64,000 bases of DNA from JAGWRA01 sp035534615 (GTDB lineage Bacteria > Acidobacteriota > Vicinamibacteria > Vicinamibacterales > CAVVIG01), in contig DATLRO010000068.1 in NCBI GenBank assembly GCA_035534615.1, positions 7,326-71,325 of the forward strand. The letters run 5' to 3'. The first letter of the stretch is position 1; each line of letters begins with the position of its first letter. The notes under the pieces are model-generated. The model was not told where the DNA came from. It searched no databases and worked only from the letters and a program-made list of their open reading frames with translations. Below, one piece after another: positions 63,765 to 64,000 of the stretch. Made by a program: the position numbers and the translations under genes.

Positions 63765-64000
63765 ATGACTGTGCGATTGGGTCGGCTCTCGCTTGCCGTC
63801 GCAGCGCTCTTGATGGCGCTGGGCCTGGCGGTTCCGGCTTCAGCTCAGGTGTACACGGGACGGATCGACGTGACCGTCAAGGACGCGACCGGCGCCGTGC
63901 TGCCGGGCGTCACGGTGGACATCAGCGGACCGGAGAACCAGGAAGCCGTGACCGACGCGCTCGGAGAAGCGCACTTTCTGAACCTGTCGGTCGGAACCTA
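63765..64000 (+). CDS. TonB-dependent-receptor-type protein, N-terminal part (3' end outside window)
   Basis: First 78 codons only. Signal peptide (about 1-27, ending PASAQ) followed by GRIDVTVKDATGAVLPGVTVDISG and a continuing carboxypeptidase-regulatory-like beta domain (ALGEAHFLNLSVGTY). This arrangement opens the large Oar-like outer membrane receptors of Acidobacteriota. The barrel is beyond the window, so the assignment is by the N-terminal domain. Confidence 0.75.
   Translation, partial: MTVRLGRLSLAVAALLMALGLAVPASAQVYTGRIDVTVKDATGAVLPGVTVDISGPENQEAVTDALGEAHFLNLSVGT

Overview
The window is a GC-rich (roughly 68-70 %) bacterial chromosome segment packed with housekeeping operons. Three things point to Acidobacteriota, probably the Vicinamibacteria: two secreted von Willebrand-A proteins of the type common in that phylum, an outer-membrane receptor with an N-terminal carboxypeptidase-regulatory-like domain, and a zinc-ribbon Ser/Thr kinase with a polytopic tail. 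This placement is inference. No rRNA, tRNA, CRISPR array, prophage or transposase gene was seen.

Layout. 1-7415 (+): end of tilS, then ftsH, folP, the c-di-AMP/cell-wall set cdaA-ybbR-glmM, and pdxJ. pdxJ carries an in-frame palindromic insertion. 7492-10209 (-): membrane Ser/Thr kinase. 10513-16153 (+): TPR and YHS proteins, then a bacterial microcompartment locus (class II aldolase, one BMC-H, three BMC-P, a small Cys-rich protein, a 2-hydroxyacid dehydrogenase), nth and a cyclophilin. 16119-17438 (-): DUF72 protein and an ArsC/Spx-like gene whose CxxC motif reads UGA-x-x-Cys, a probable selenoprotein with its own SECIS-like hairpin. 17557-21997 (+): queE, queC, a histidine kinase and an alanyl-tRNA editing protein. 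21994-28175 (-): dacB and a Gld-type ABC transporter. 28566-33422: peroxiredoxin, CNNM/CBS protein, receiver-PilZ protein, LysW-like/LarE pair, Pal.

33501-40053 holds pyrimidine synthesis as two divergent operons: pyrK-pyrD-pyrF-glutaredoxin (-) and pyrR-pyrB-pyrC-phosphoribosyltransferase (+). The latter has a recognisable PyrR-binding RNA loop at its 5' end. 40077-44677 has a TIGR02757 protein, two glycosyltransferases and a TolC-like protein. 44949-50703 (+) runs pyrE, truA, uppS, cdsA, dxr, rseP. 51786-59129 (-) is a tetrapyrrole operon (ccsA/hemX-like, hemA, hemC, cobA-hemD fusion, hemB, hemL). 59159-61038 (-) are two VWA proteins. 61204-63160 (+) is atpZ-atpI-atpB-atpE without the rest of the ATP synthase. 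The window ends inside a TonB-dependent-receptor-type gene.

The points most worth following are the probable selenoprotein, the palindromic element inside pdxJ, the microcompartment locus with no aldehyde dehydrogenase, the PyrR leader with two overlapping leader ORFs, a family of 7-bp-period intergenic repeats, and several genes whose -10 boxes lie 6 nt before the start codon, as in leaderless transcripts.
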